Below are positions 1-7,156 of a stretch of 47,710 nt of DNA, piece after piece. The translations under genes were made by a program, and so were the position numbers. Source of the DNA: Lacrimispora defluvii (GTDB lineage: Bacteria > Bacillota > Clostridia > Lachnospirales > Lachnospiraceae); the NCBI GenBank assembly GCA_013036995.1, contig JAAOXG010000009.1, positions 1 to 47,710 on the forward strand, given 5' to 3'. How positions within the stretch are numbered: position 1 is the first letter of the stretch; each line of letters starts with the position of its first letter. The notes under the pieces are model-generated. The model was not told where the DNA came from. It made no database searches and saw only the letters and a program-made list of their open reading frames with translations.

Positions 1-47
1 GTTTTGAGGGTATATGTATTATATGTAATACTGCTTAAAATAGGAAT

Positions 48-80
48 GCGTAAATCCAGGTGTGGGTTTGCGCTTTTTTT
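48..80 (+). terminator. Rho-independent terminator of an upstream gene
   Basis: A 10-bp stem (48-57 with 64-73, two G-U pairs) is followed by seven T. It closes a transcript entering from the left, so the CobW gene probably starts its own unit. Confidence 0.75.
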
Positions 81-127
81 GCTTTTGAAAAGTACTGTTA
101 CCAATCATGGAAAAGTGAGATGATTAT

Positions 128-1258
128 ATGAATAAAAATGTAAATAAGAAAACTCCAGTCATATTGATTACCGGATATCTTGGTTCAGGCAAAACCACAC
201 TGCTTCAGGGATTACTTGAGAGCGGGGACAACAGTGGTCTTGCATTGGTTATTAATGATATGGGCAGTGTGAATGTGGATGGAAAGCTGATAAAAAGTGA
301 AGATTCTTCACTAGAAACTGCGAAAATGGTGGAATTGCAGAATGGATGCATCTGCTGTTCTTTGCGGGAAGAATTTATGAATCAGATAGAAGAACTTTCT
401 AAGGATCAAAGGGTAGAAAAAATATTAGTGGAAGCATCTGGAATCAGCAATCCGGCATCCATAGCGGAGGGTTTTTTGCTGTCTGATGAAGAACCGGATT
501 CTTCCGGTGTATACTTACAATCCATTATTACTGTGGTGGATGCGGATCGGATTTATTATGAATTCCTGGATGAGATGGAAGAACCGTTGAATGAGGAGAT
601 AGAAGAGGAGCCTGATATCATTAACCTGGTTATGGATCAGATTGAATTTTGCAGCACGATTATATTAAATAAGTGTGATTTATTGACTCCGGTTAAAACG
701 GAACAGGTAATAAGTACAATAAAACAGATTCAGCCTGAGGCAGAAATTATTCAGACTGCATGGGGGAAAGTAGATACACAGCTGATATTTAATGGAAGAG
801 AATTTGATTATGACAGAGTTATGAATTCCTCCTCTTTGCAGAAAGCACTTGCCAGAGAGAAGCAGCTTAATGATTCTGGAACAGATGATTATGGAGTTTC
901 TTCATTTGTTTATGAAGAAAGAAGGGCGTTTGACCGGGAAAGTTTTATGGAATTACTGGAAAATAATTATCCCGAAACAATTATACGGGCGAAAGGCTAT
1001 ATCTGGTTTTCTGATGATTCGGTACATGCCCAGCTGTTTGAGCAGGCGGGGAAAAATGCTTCCATTTCAGAAGCTACCAGTTGGGTGGCGGCACTTCCAA
1101 ATGAGGAGAAAGAGGAGATCTTTCAGAATTATCCGGATGTGTTGGAAGATTGGGATGAGATTTATGGAGACCGTTTGAATCAGATTGTATTTATTGGCAG
1201 GAATTATGATAGAGAAGAACTTATCAAAGCATTAGGTAATTGTATTTTAGAAAATTAA
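128..1258 (+). CDS. CobW/COG0523-family (G3E) GTP-binding protein
   Basis: A 376-residue P-loop GTPase of the G3E family, whose members insert or move metals for target enzymes. The Walker A motif GYLGSGKTT lies near residues 17-25. The family's metal-binding CxCC motif (GCICC) lies near residue 75. The base-recognition motif NKCD is near residue 180, and the second half fits the CobW C-terminal domain. An acidic EEIEEEPD stretch lies mid-protein. The start ATG follows a weak GTGAGATGAT ribosome site. The carbamoyltransferase begins 12 bases after its stop codon, so the two are probably cotranscribed. COG0523 members serve zinc, cobalt or nitrile-hydratase maturation. No Zur box or client enzyme is visible, so the metal and client are unknown. 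The family call is firm; the role is not. Confidence 0.9.
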   Translation: MNKNVNKKTPVILITGYLGSGKTTLLQGLLESGDNSGLALVINDMGSVNVDGKLIKSEDSSLETAKMVELQNGCICCSLREEFMNQIEELSKDQRVEKILVEASGISNPASIAEGFLLSDEEPDSSGVYLQSIITVVDADRIYYEFLDEMEEPLNEEIEEEPDIINLVMDQIEFCSTIILNKCDLLTPVKTEQVISTIKQIQPEAEIIQTAWGKVDTQLIFNGREFDYDRVMNSSSLQKALAREKQLNDSGTDDYGVSSFVYEERRAFDRESFMELLENNYPETIIRAKGYIWFSDDSVHAQLFEQAGKNASISEATSWVAALPNEEKEEIFQNYPDVLEDWDEIYGDRLNQIVFIGRNYDREELIKALGNCILEN

Positions 1259-1270
1259 GTGAGGTATTCT

Positions 1271-2116
1271 ATGAGAAATTTAATACGACTGAATGATTTT
1301 TCAAGAGATGATGTATTAAGAATATTTCAAATTGCAGATGATGTATTGTTGGGAAAATATAAGAAATACCTGGAGGGGAAGACGATTGTGATGTTCTTTC
1401 CAGCTTCCAGCATTCGTACCAGGGTGACATTTGAGAAGGGAATCCATCTTTTAGGAGGACAATCAATTTTATTTGCTCCTGAAACCCTGAATAAAAAAGA
1501 AGACATTAGAGATGTGATTGGATATTTAAATAACTGGGCAGATGGCCTGATAGTAAGGCATAAAGATATTGGATTACTGGATAAAATTGCAGATTACGCC
1601 CGGGTACCTGTTATCAATGGTATGACGGATATAAATCATCCATGTGAGATGATGGCAGATATGTATGCATTGTCAAAAAACCGAAGGGATTTCACAACAG
1701 ATGAATTTCTCTTTGCAGGTGCGGCCGGCAATATTGGCTATGCATGGAAGGAGGCATCTGATCTGATGGGATTCTCCCTGGTACAATGCTGTCCCAATGG
1801 ATATGAGATAGAAGGGTTACAAACATACAACGATTTATATGATGCAATATCTGATAAAGATATTATCTGCACAGACTCTGTAATAAGTGATAATTTAGAA
1901 GAATTCAGGCATTACCAGGTTACATTGGAACTTATGAAACGGGCAAAGAAAGACGCAATATTAAATCCCTGCCCTCCGTTTTACCGGGGGGAAGAAGTAT
2001 CTGATGAGGTAATTAACAGCCCTTATTTTGCAGGATATGATTTCAAAAAATGTTTAATGGAGATTCAGCAGGCTATTGTAATATTTTGCATGCAAGAAGA
2101 AATGAAAGGAGTTTAA
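1271..2116 (+). CDS. Divergent aspartate/ornithine carbamoyltransferase-family protein
   Basis: A 281-residue protein of the carbamoyltransferase fold. The carbamoyl-phosphate motif is present as SIRTR (family: S-T-R-T-R), followed by TFEKG. The second motif reads NHPCEMMADM, matching the HPCQ region of ornithine transcarbamylases. The third reads NPCPPFYRGEEVSDEV, keeping the cysteine of HCLP. The ornithine-binding D-x-x-x-SMG loop is not recognisable; TDSVISDN stands near its place, so the acceptor amine may not be ornithine. It is shorter than typical OTCases (about 310-340). A GTG at 1259 is in frame, but GTGAGG there is the ribosome site for the ATG at 1271, which I chose. It sits between the CobW gene and a phosphatase gene, with no arginine genes adjacent. 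Family sure, substrate unknown. Confidence 0.8.
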   Translation: MRNLIRLNDFSRDDVLRIFQIADDVLLGKYKKYLEGKTIVMFFPASSIRTRVTFEKGIHLLGGQSILFAPETLNKKEDIRDVIGYLNNWADGLIVRHKDIGLLDKIADYARVPVINGMTDINHPCEMMADMYALSKNRRDFTTDEFLFAGAAGNIGYAWKEASDLMGFSLVQCCPNGYEIEGLQTYNDLYDAISDKDIICTDSVISDNLEEFRHYQVTLELMKRAKKDAILNPCPPFYRGEEVSDEVINSPYFAGYDFKKCLMEIQQAIVIFCMQEEMKGV

Positions 2117-2121
2117 AACCT

Positions 2122-2589
2122 ATGATAAAGATACTATTCGTCTGCCTTGGTAATATTTGCAGATCACCCATGGCAGAATTTGTAATGAAGGATCTGGTAG
2201 AAAAGGAAAATTTAGCATCAGAATTTTATATCGCATCCGCGGCTACCAGTTCAGAAGAAATTGGCAATCCGGTTCATCATGGTACGAGAAATAAATTAAA
2301 GGAATTCGGGATTTCCACAGCGGGCAAGTGCGCGGTTCAGCTGAAAAAGAAAGACTATGAAAATTATGATTATATATTGGGAATGGAACAGAGGAATATT
2401 GCCGGAATTATGAGAATTGTAGGAAGTGATCCAAATAAGAAAATAAAGAGGCTTCTGGATTACAGTCCGAATCCAAGAGATATTGCGGACCCGTGGTTTA
2501 CCGGTGATTTTGAAGTGACGTATAACGATGTAAAAGAAGGATGCCAGGCATTCCTGGATGCGATTCTTAAGGCAGAAGGATTCAAATAA
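2122..2589 (+). CDS. Low-molecular-weight protein-tyrosine phosphatase
   Basis: A 155-residue cytoplasmic phosphatase. The P-loop FVCLGNICRSP at residues 6-16 gives the catalytic Cys and Arg of the C-x5-R-S signature. The general-acid aspartate is in the late DIADPWF motif. The length is normal for the family. The reading frame is open from 2050, but that stretch lies inside the carbamoyltransferase gene. The ATG at 2122, five bases after that gene's stop and 11 after AAGGAG, is the likely start. Relatives (YwlE, Wzb) remove phosphate from protein arginine or from tyrosine kinases. No kinase is nearby, so the substrate cannot be told. It is probably the last gene of the CobW unit, since a hairpin terminator follows. 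Confidence 0.93.
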   Translation: MIKILFVCLGNICRSPMAEFVMKDLVEKENLASEFYIASAATSSEEIGNPVHHGTRNKLKEFGISTAGKCAVQLKKKDYENYDYILGMEQRNIAGIMRIVGSDPNKKIKRLLDYSPNPRDIADPWFTGDFEVTYNDVKEGCQAFLDAILKAEGFK

Positions 2590-2597
2590 ACATAAAG

Positions 2598-2640
2598 CAG
2601 GTGGGCGTTTGCCAGATTCTTTGGTGAGCGTCCACCTGTT
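2598..2640. terminator. Bidirectional terminator between converging genes
   Basis: A 10-bp stem (2598-2607 with 2629-2638, one G-U pair) lies between the stop codons of the phosphatase and the leftward HD-GYP gene. The T tail is short, so efficiency is uncertain. Confidence 0.6.
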
Positions 2641-2652
2641 TGATCTATTCTG

Positions 2653-3723
2653 CTAATCATCCATGTCTATTATAGTGATATTAAGTGCTTCACTTGATAA
2701 ATTAATTTCCTTGCCTGCCACACTGACAGGATTAATGAATCGGATGATTGGACGAAGTGCAAATCCTGGTGTATTATCTTTAACAACAGCTGTGCTTCCA
2801 TCACTTAATCTGACAATTGTACCTATTGGATAGGCAGAAACACATTGGAAAAAGGCGGATAGCAGTTCCGGGTCAAAATGGGAATTACAGCAGCTGGTCA
2901 GATAATCAAATATCTTTCTTGGATTCCACGCCTTTCGGTATGGTCTAGTGGCACTTAAGGCATCATACACATCGGCAATAGCAAGTATGCGGCCATATAG
3001 AGGAATGTTCTCTCCTGCAAGACCGAATGGATATCCGCTTCCGTCGTATTTCTCATGATGGGTCTGAATTCCCTGAAGCACTGCCTGGGAGATGGAATTA
3101 CAATCAAACAGCTTATCATAGGAAAGGCTGGGATGCTGCTTCATGATCTCATATTCTTCGTTGGTCAGAGGTCCTGGCTTATTGGTGATTTCAATGGGTA
3201 TATCAGTTTTCCCGATATCGTGGAGAAGACCGCACAGAGCCAGGTCATTGAGCTTGGATATGGGGAGTCCGATATAACGCCCAATGAGTACACTTAAAAT
3301 CCCTACATACAGGCTGTGGGAATAGGTATAGCTGTCATAGTCTCTGATGTCAATCATCTGAAATAGATACTTGTCCATGTTTAAAACATTCATAACCACG
3401 GATTTGGCTACGTCGGCAATATTCTCATATATCTGTCTGCTGGTCTGAAAGGTGACTTTTTTCAGGCTTTCTTCAAACGTTTCCTGTATGCTGATCAGCA
3501 TTTTGGCCTTTAATTCAGGTTCCACAATATCTTCTGGCTCAATTCCTTCTGTAAGTTCAGTTTGAATATAAGCTCCCTGAATTCCAATACTCATCATTCT
3601 GTTTATCGTGCGATCATTCAGGATGTAGCCAGTTACGGCGAAAGGCAGCATTGGGTTTAAACCTGGTATGTTGCGGGCTAACTCCATACCTGCAGTCAAT
3701 TTCTCAATTGGTAAATAAATCAA
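2653..3723 (-). CDS. HD-GYP domain protein, putative cyclic-di-GMP phosphodiesterase
   Basis: About 356 residues. The C-terminal two thirds is an HD-GYP domain with LLHDIGK near residue 170, then HHEKYDGSGYP, and later IADVYDALSATRPYR. HD-GYP enzymes hydrolyse cyclic-di-GMP. The N-terminal 110 residues resemble the short DUF3391-like region found before this domain; no membrane segment is seen. The frame opens at a TTG at 3738. GAGGTG at 3730-3735 lies seven bases before the TTG at 3723, which makes 3723 (MIYLPIEKL) the better start. It has its own sigma-A promoter at 3823-3851, leaving a leader of about 90 bases. It diverges from spoIIID. No GGDEF partner is in the window. Confidence 0.88.
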   Translation of the reverse strand: MIYLPIEKLTAGMELARNIPGLNPMLPFAVTGYILNDRTINRMMSIGIQGAYIQTELTEGIEPEDIVEPELKAKMLISIQETFEESLKKVTFQTSRQIYENIADVAKSVVMNVLNMDKYLFQMIDIRDYDSYTYSHSLYVGILSVLIGRYIGLPISKLNDLALCGLLHDIGKTDIPIEITNKPGPLTNEEYEIMKQHPSLSYDKLFDCNSISQAVLQGIQTHHEKYDGSGYPFGLAGENIPLYGRILAIADVYDALSATRPYRKAWNPRKIFDYLTSCCNSHFDPELLSAFFQCVSAYPIGTIVRLSDGSTAVVKDNTPGFALRPIIRFINPVSVAGKEINLSSEALNITIIDMDD

Positions 3724-3822
3724 TTCTTTACACCTCAACAGACTATATGGCAGTCTCTTCTTTCTGTTCAGTAGTTTCCTATTTATGTTAGAATTAGAAA
3801 TAATTGTATATTAATATCTTAA

Positions 3823-3851
3823 ATTATAGTTGGATTTGACAAATGCGTCAA
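3823..3851 (-). promoter_or_regulatory. Sigma-A promoter of the HD-GYP gene
   Basis: On the minus strand TTGACG (3851-3846), a 17-base spacer and a perfect TATAAT (3828-3823). This is one of the best promoter matches in the window. Confidence 0.8.
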
Positions 3852-3878
3852 TGAAAATTTGATATCTGAAAGGTGGAT

Positions 3879-3913
3879 AATTGTACAAAATTGTGGTTTC
3901 ATTTTGTACAATT
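3879..3913. promoter_or_regulatory. Large dyad with two TTGTACAA palindromes, probable operator
   Basis: The 13-bp arm AATTGTACAAAAT (3879-3891) recurs as an exact reverse complement at 3901-3913 after nine bases. Each arm contains the self-complementary TTGTACAA, and the two are 23 bp apart, about two helical turns. It lies in the 318-base gap between the HD-GYP gene and spoIIID. A weak rightward promoter (TTGTAC at 3904, TAAAAT 18 bases on) overlaps the right arm. This looks like a binding site for a dimer or tetramer; the regulator is unknown. The rest of the gap (3914-4041) shows nothing firm beyond a poor sigma-E-like TCATACTT/CATAAGTA pair 13 bases apart. Confidence 0.6.
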
Positions 3914-4041
3914 ATATTATACCGTGGTAAAATATGGTAATTTTAACGTAAAATTAATTCGTAAGAAATTAAAATAGAACCATTCATACTTGACTGTCAT
4001 CCTGCATAAGTATGTAAAAACGTCCTAGCAGGGGGATTTTC

Positions 4042-4317
4042 TTGAAGGAATATATTGAAGAACGCGCGGTTGCGATCGCCAACTACATCATAGACTACCA
4101 TGCAACCGTTAGGCAGACAGCAAAGAAATTTGGAATTTCCAAATCTACGGTACATAAGGATGTGACAGATCGTTTAGAGCACATCAATCCGTCCCTGGCA
4201 GCCCGGGCCAGGGTCATCCTGGACATTAACAAATCCGAGCGCCATATCAGAGGCGGTCTCGCCACAAAGGAAAAGTATCAGCACCGCCTTCAGATGTGCA
4301 GTAAAAAAGATCTATAA
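4042..4317 (+). CDS. spoIIID: Sporulation transcription factor SpoIIID
   Basis: A 91-residue DNA-binding protein, close to the length of B. subtilis SpoIIID. It begins KEYIEERAVAIANYIIDYHATVRQTAKKFGISKSTVHKDV, with the helix-turn-helix at about residues 22-42, and has a basic C-terminal stretch (ERHIRGGLATKEKYQ). In spore formers it works in the mother cell, reshaping the sigma-E regulon and helping sigma-K expression. The start is TTG, seven bases after GGGGGA. In B. subtilis spoIIID is followed by an mreB paralogue; here the mreB-like gene is 25 kb away. A strong terminator follows, so it is probably monocistronic. Identification is nearly certain. Confidence 0.96.
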   Translation: MKEYIEERAVAIANYIIDYHATVRQTAKKFGISKSTVHKDVTDRLEHINPSLAARARVILDINKSERHIRGGLATKEKYQHRLQMCSKKDL

Positions 4318-4335
4318 ACAAATGAGTGGGGAGGC

Positions 4336-4384
4336 AGCCGCTGTTTGAGAAATGGTAGATTTTCTCAGACAGCGGCTGTTTTAT
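4336..4384 (+). terminator. Strong terminator after spoIIID
   Basis: A 17-bp stem (4336-4352 with 4361-4377, one G-U pair) is closed by an eight-base loop and followed by a T-rich tail. It separates spoIIID from the next promoter. Confidence 0.9.
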
Positions 4385-4417
4385 TTCATAAAAGACAAAA
4401 ATTTTACAAAAAACAGG

Positions 4418-4447
4418 TTGACATGAATCCGCAAAATATGTTATTCT
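4418..4447 (+). promoter_or_regulatory. Promoter of the structured leader / polyamine operon
   Basis: A perfect TTGACA at 4418-4423 is followed 18 bases later by TATTCT (4442-4447), a weaker -10. It lies just past the spoIIID terminator and predicts a transcript starting near 4454. Confidence 0.6.
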
Positions 4448-4453
4448 TTACCC

Positions 4454-4776
4454 CAGTATGAAGAGACATTATCGTTTTCATGCAAATATTGACCACTTCG
4501 TAAGAAGTTAAGCCCAGACGGACAGGCGGGTCAGCTGCCGAACGTGGGAAACCACATTATTGATTGAGTTAGAAGCTCAAATTTTATAAGTTGATTACTT
4601 TATAATCAGTGCATCTGCACATCATCTTGTGAAACGATCAATAATAGCAGGGACAGTATATTTGCTATGTAGACTCGAAAACGGTAATTGTCATGAATAG
4701 AAAGCAGACGGAGGATGATTCCGTTAAAAGATTCATGAGATTTCAGGCAGGTGATGTACATTCACCTGCTTTTTTT
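4454..4776 (+). ncRNA. Structured leader or non-coding RNA of unknown class
   Basis: About 320 bases dense in base-pairing between a promoter and a terminator, upstream of the decarboxylase. Visible helices: a long-range stem (4468-4480 with 4630-4645, with bulges); ACTTC/GAAGT closed by a GTAA tetraloop (4495-4508); CGG-CAG/CTG-CCG around 4519-4540; GTGG/CCAC closed by a GAAA tetraloop (4544-4555), competing with CCCA/TGGG (4513-4548); GAG/CTC near 4566-4578; TTATAA/TTATAA (4584-4602 region); GTGCA/TGCAC (4610-4619 region); ATAGCA/TGCTAT (4644-4668); and TCATGAAT/ATTCATGA (4691-4738) enclosing ACGGA/TCCGT. A 6S-like RNA or an unnamed riboswitch are the alternatives. It fits none of the lysine, c-di-GMP, T-box, SRP, tmRNA or RNase P signatures that I know. 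Confidence 0.55.
4747..4776 (+). terminator. Intrinsic terminator ending the leader, 40 bases before the decarboxylase start
   Basis: GCAGGTGA (4747-4754) pairs perfectly with TCACCTGC (4762-4769) around a seven-base loop and is followed by seven T. With only 39 bases left before the ATG at 4816 there is no room for another promoter, so operon expression requires readthrough. ACATCATCT at 4619-4627 could pair with 4749-4757 (nine pairs, one G-U) as an antiterminator; this is inference only. Confidence 0.8.
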
Positions 4777-4815
4777 GATTGTAAGGAATTTTATTGCAGA
4801 GAGGTAATTTGCCAT

Positions 4816-6267
4816 ATGAACAGAGACGATCAGATGAGAGCTCCGATTTATGATGCTCTTGAGACATTTAGAAAGAAACGAGTAGTGCCCTTTGATGTAC
4901 CAGGGCATAAGCGGGGAAGAGGAAATCCGGAGCTGGCACAGCTTCTTGGTGAGCGTTGCGTGGGACTTGATGTAAATTCCATGAAGCCGCTTGATAATTT
5001 GTGCCATCCGGTGTCAGTGATCCGGGATGCAGAACGTTTGGCTGCAGAGGCTTTTGGAGCGGCAGATGCGTTTTTGATGGTAGGTGGAACGACTTCGGCT
5101 GTACAGAGCATGATTCTCTCTGTCTGTAAAGCTGGAGATAAGATTATTCTTCCGAGAAATGTCCATAAAAGTGCGATTAACGCTTTGGTGCTTTGCGGAG
5201 CAGTTCCCGTTTATGTTAATCCAGAAGTAAACAGCATGCTTGGGATTTCCCTGGGAATGGAGATCAGCCAGGTTGAGAAGGCAATTGAGGAAAATCCGGA
5301 TGCAGTGGCGGTGTTTGTTAACAATCCCACTTATTACGGAATCTGTTCCGATATCCGCTCCATTGTGCGTCTGGCTCATGCACACGGTATGAAGGTTCTG
5401 GCAGATGAAGCTCATGGAACCCATCTTTACTTTGGTAAAAATCTGCCTGTTTCCGCTATGGCGGCAGGAGCAGACATGGCCGCAATTTCCATGCACAAAT
5501 CAGGAGGAAGTCTGACACAAAGCTCCCTTCTCCTGCTTAATACCGGTGTGAACGGGGATTATGTGCGTCAGATCATTAATTTAACTCAGACCACAAGTGC
5601 GTCCTATCTTCTTCTTTCCAGCCTTGATATTTCCAGACGGAACCTGGCACTCAGAGGAGAAGAATCCTTTGCAAAGGTGACTGAAATGGCAGAGTATGCC
5701 AGGGAAGAAATCAATTCCATTGGGGGATATTATGCATATGGCAGAGATTTGATAAATGGTACCAGCATCTTTGATTATGATGTGACCAAGCTTTCCGTTT
5801 ATACACTGGGTAATGGTCTGGCAGGAATTGAAGTGTATGATCTCCTTCGGGATGAATATGATATTCAGATTGAATTCGGAGATATCTGCAACATCCTTGC
5901 CTATATTTCCATTGGTGACAGAATTCAGGACATAGAGCGTCTGGTGGGTGCTCTGGCAGATGTAGAGCGGCTTTATAAAAAAGACAGGACAGGTATGCTC
6001 TCAGGAGAGTACATAGCACCAAAAGTGGTGATATCTCCCCAGAAGGCATTTTATTCAAAAAAGGTATCTGTTCCGGTAAAAGAATCAGCTGGTAAGATCA
6101 GCGGAGAGTTTGTAATGTGTTATCCGCCCGGAATTCCGATACTGGCGCCTGGAGAGATGATCACGGAAGAAATTGTGGAATATATTGTTTACGCAAGAGA
6201 GAAGGGATGCTCCATGCAGGGAACAGAAGATCCGGCAGTGGAAAATTTAATGGTACTGACAGAGTAA
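4816..6267 (+). CDS. speA: PLP-dependent Orn/Lys/Arg decarboxylase, probably arginine decarboxylase
   Basis: A 483-residue aspartate-aminotransferase-fold decarboxylase. The N terminus contains IPF-like VVPFDVPGHKRG, then GGTTSA, ADEAHGTHL and MHKSGGSLTQSS. Lys228 in the last motif should bind pyridoxal phosphate. The short C-terminal domain ends in PPGIPILAPGE, typical of the compact Gram-positive SpeA/YaaO group. The frame opens at 4693, but that stretch would encode a hairpin and terminator (4691-4776). The ATG at 4816 after GAGAGG gives the family's usual N terminus and length. Substrate cannot be read from sequence alone, but agmatine deiminase and N-carbamoylputrescine amidase in the same operon point to arginine. 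First gene of a tightly packed six-gene operon, probably under control of the leader. Confidence 0.88.
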   Translation: MNRDDQMRAPIYDALETFRKKRVVPFDVPGHKRGRGNPELAQLLGERCVGLDVNSMKPLDNLCHPVSVIRDAERLAAEAFGAADAFLMVGGTTSAVQSMILSVCKAGDKIILPRNVHKSAINALVLCGAVPVYVNPEVNSMLGISLGMEISQVEKAIEENPDAVAVFVNNPTYYGICSDIRSIVRLAHAHGMKVLADEAHGTHLYFGKNLPVSAMAAGADMAAISMHKSGGSLTQSSLLLLNTGVNGDYVRQIINLTQTTSASYLLLSSLDISRRNLALRGEESFAKVTEMAEYAREEINSIGGYYAYGRDLINGTSIFDYDVTKLSVYTLGNGLAGIEVYDLLRDEYDIQIEFGDICNILAYISIGDRIQDIERLVGALADVERLYKKDRTGMLSGEYIAPKVVISPQKAFYSKKVSVPVKESAGKISGEFVMCYPPGIPILAPGEMITEEIVEYIVYAREKGCSMQGTEDPAVENLMVLTE

Positions 6268-6298
6268 TTTCCGGTAAGTGGGAAAGATGGAGGAAAAG

Positions 6299-7156
6299 AT
6301 GGAGATATGGTTTTCGGAATTGCATACATCCAATGTAAAGCTTTCCGTACGGATTGACAAGCAGCTTTTTTCCGGCGAAAGTGAATATCAGAGAATCGAT
6401 GTATTTGAATCCCAGGAATTCGGAAAGTTTGTGGCTCTTGACGGAGACATTGTTTTTTCGGACAAAGATGAATTTATTTATGATGAAATGGTTACCCATG
6501 TACCCATGGCGGTTCACCCCGATGTCAGGAATGTGCTGATTATCGGTGGGGGAGACGGCGGTGTGGCGAAGGAGCTTTTGCAGTATCCTTCCATCGAATC
6601 CATTGATGTGGTTGAGACGGATAAACTGTTTGTAGATGTATGCCGGGATATATTTCCTGAGGTGGCATGCGGTCTGGATGACAAAAGAGTAAAGGTTTAT
6701 TACGATGACGGACTTCGTTTTCTGAGAAATAAAAAAGAAGAATACGATCTGATTATCAATGATTCCACCGATCCGTTTGGACATACTGAGGGACTTTTCA
6801 CCAAAGAGTTTTATGGAAGCTGTTATAAGGCGCTTAAAAGCGACGGAATCATGGTTTATCAGCATGGCAGTCCTTTTTATGATGAAGATGAGCTGGCTTG
6901 CAGAAGCATGCACAGGAAGGTATATCGTTCCTTCCCGATCAGCCGTGTTTATCAGGCCCATATTCCGACCTGCCCGTCAGGATACTGGCTGTTTGGTTTT
7001 GCCTCAAAAAAATATCACCCGATTAATGACTTTAAACCTGATAAATGGAACAAAATGAATATAGAGACATGGTATTATACCACCAATCTTCACACAGGAG
7101 CATTTATGCTGCCAAAATATGTGGAAGACCTACTGGAAGAGGAGGAAAAGGAATGA
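6299..7156 (+). CDS. speE: Spermidine synthase (polyamine aminopropyltransferase)
   Basis: A 285-residue enzyme that moves an aminopropyl group from decarboxylated S-adenosylmethionine to putrescine. The GGGDGGVAKELL motif near residue 83, VETDKLFV, and the catalytic region NDSTDPFGHTEGLF are all present, as is YQHGSP. The frame is open from a GTG at 6278, but GGAGG (6289-6293) is ideally placed for the ATG at 6299. It lies 31 bases after the decarboxylase and overlaps the next gene by four bases (ATGA), so the genes are translationally coupled. No speD (SAM decarboxylase) is in the window, which is odd beside a complete carboxyspermidine route. Either SpeD lies elsewhere or this enzyme uses another donor or acceptor. 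Confidence 0.92.
   Translation: MEIWFSELHTSNVKLSVRIDKQLFSGESEYQRIDVFESQEFGKFVALDGDIVFSDKDEFIYDEMVTHVPMAVHPDVRNVLIIGGGDGGVAKELLQYPSIESIDVVETDKLFVDVCRDIFPEVACGLDDKRVKVYYDDGLRFLRNKKEEYDLIINDSTDPFGHTEGLFTKEFYGSCYKALKSDGIMVYQHGSPFYDEDELACRSMHRKVYRSFPISRVYQAHIPTCPSGYWLFGFASKKYHPINDFKPDKWNKMNIETWYYTTNLHTGAFMLPKYVEDLLEEEEKE

Noticed and set aside
849-1178. Second open frame inside the CobW gene
   Set aside because: Shadow frame: the CobW motifs run uninterrupted through it in another frame.
4693-4815. N-terminal extension of the decarboxylase reading frame
   Set aside because: It would encode an RNA hairpin and a perfect terminator; the ATG at 4816 has a ribosome site and the family's N terminus.
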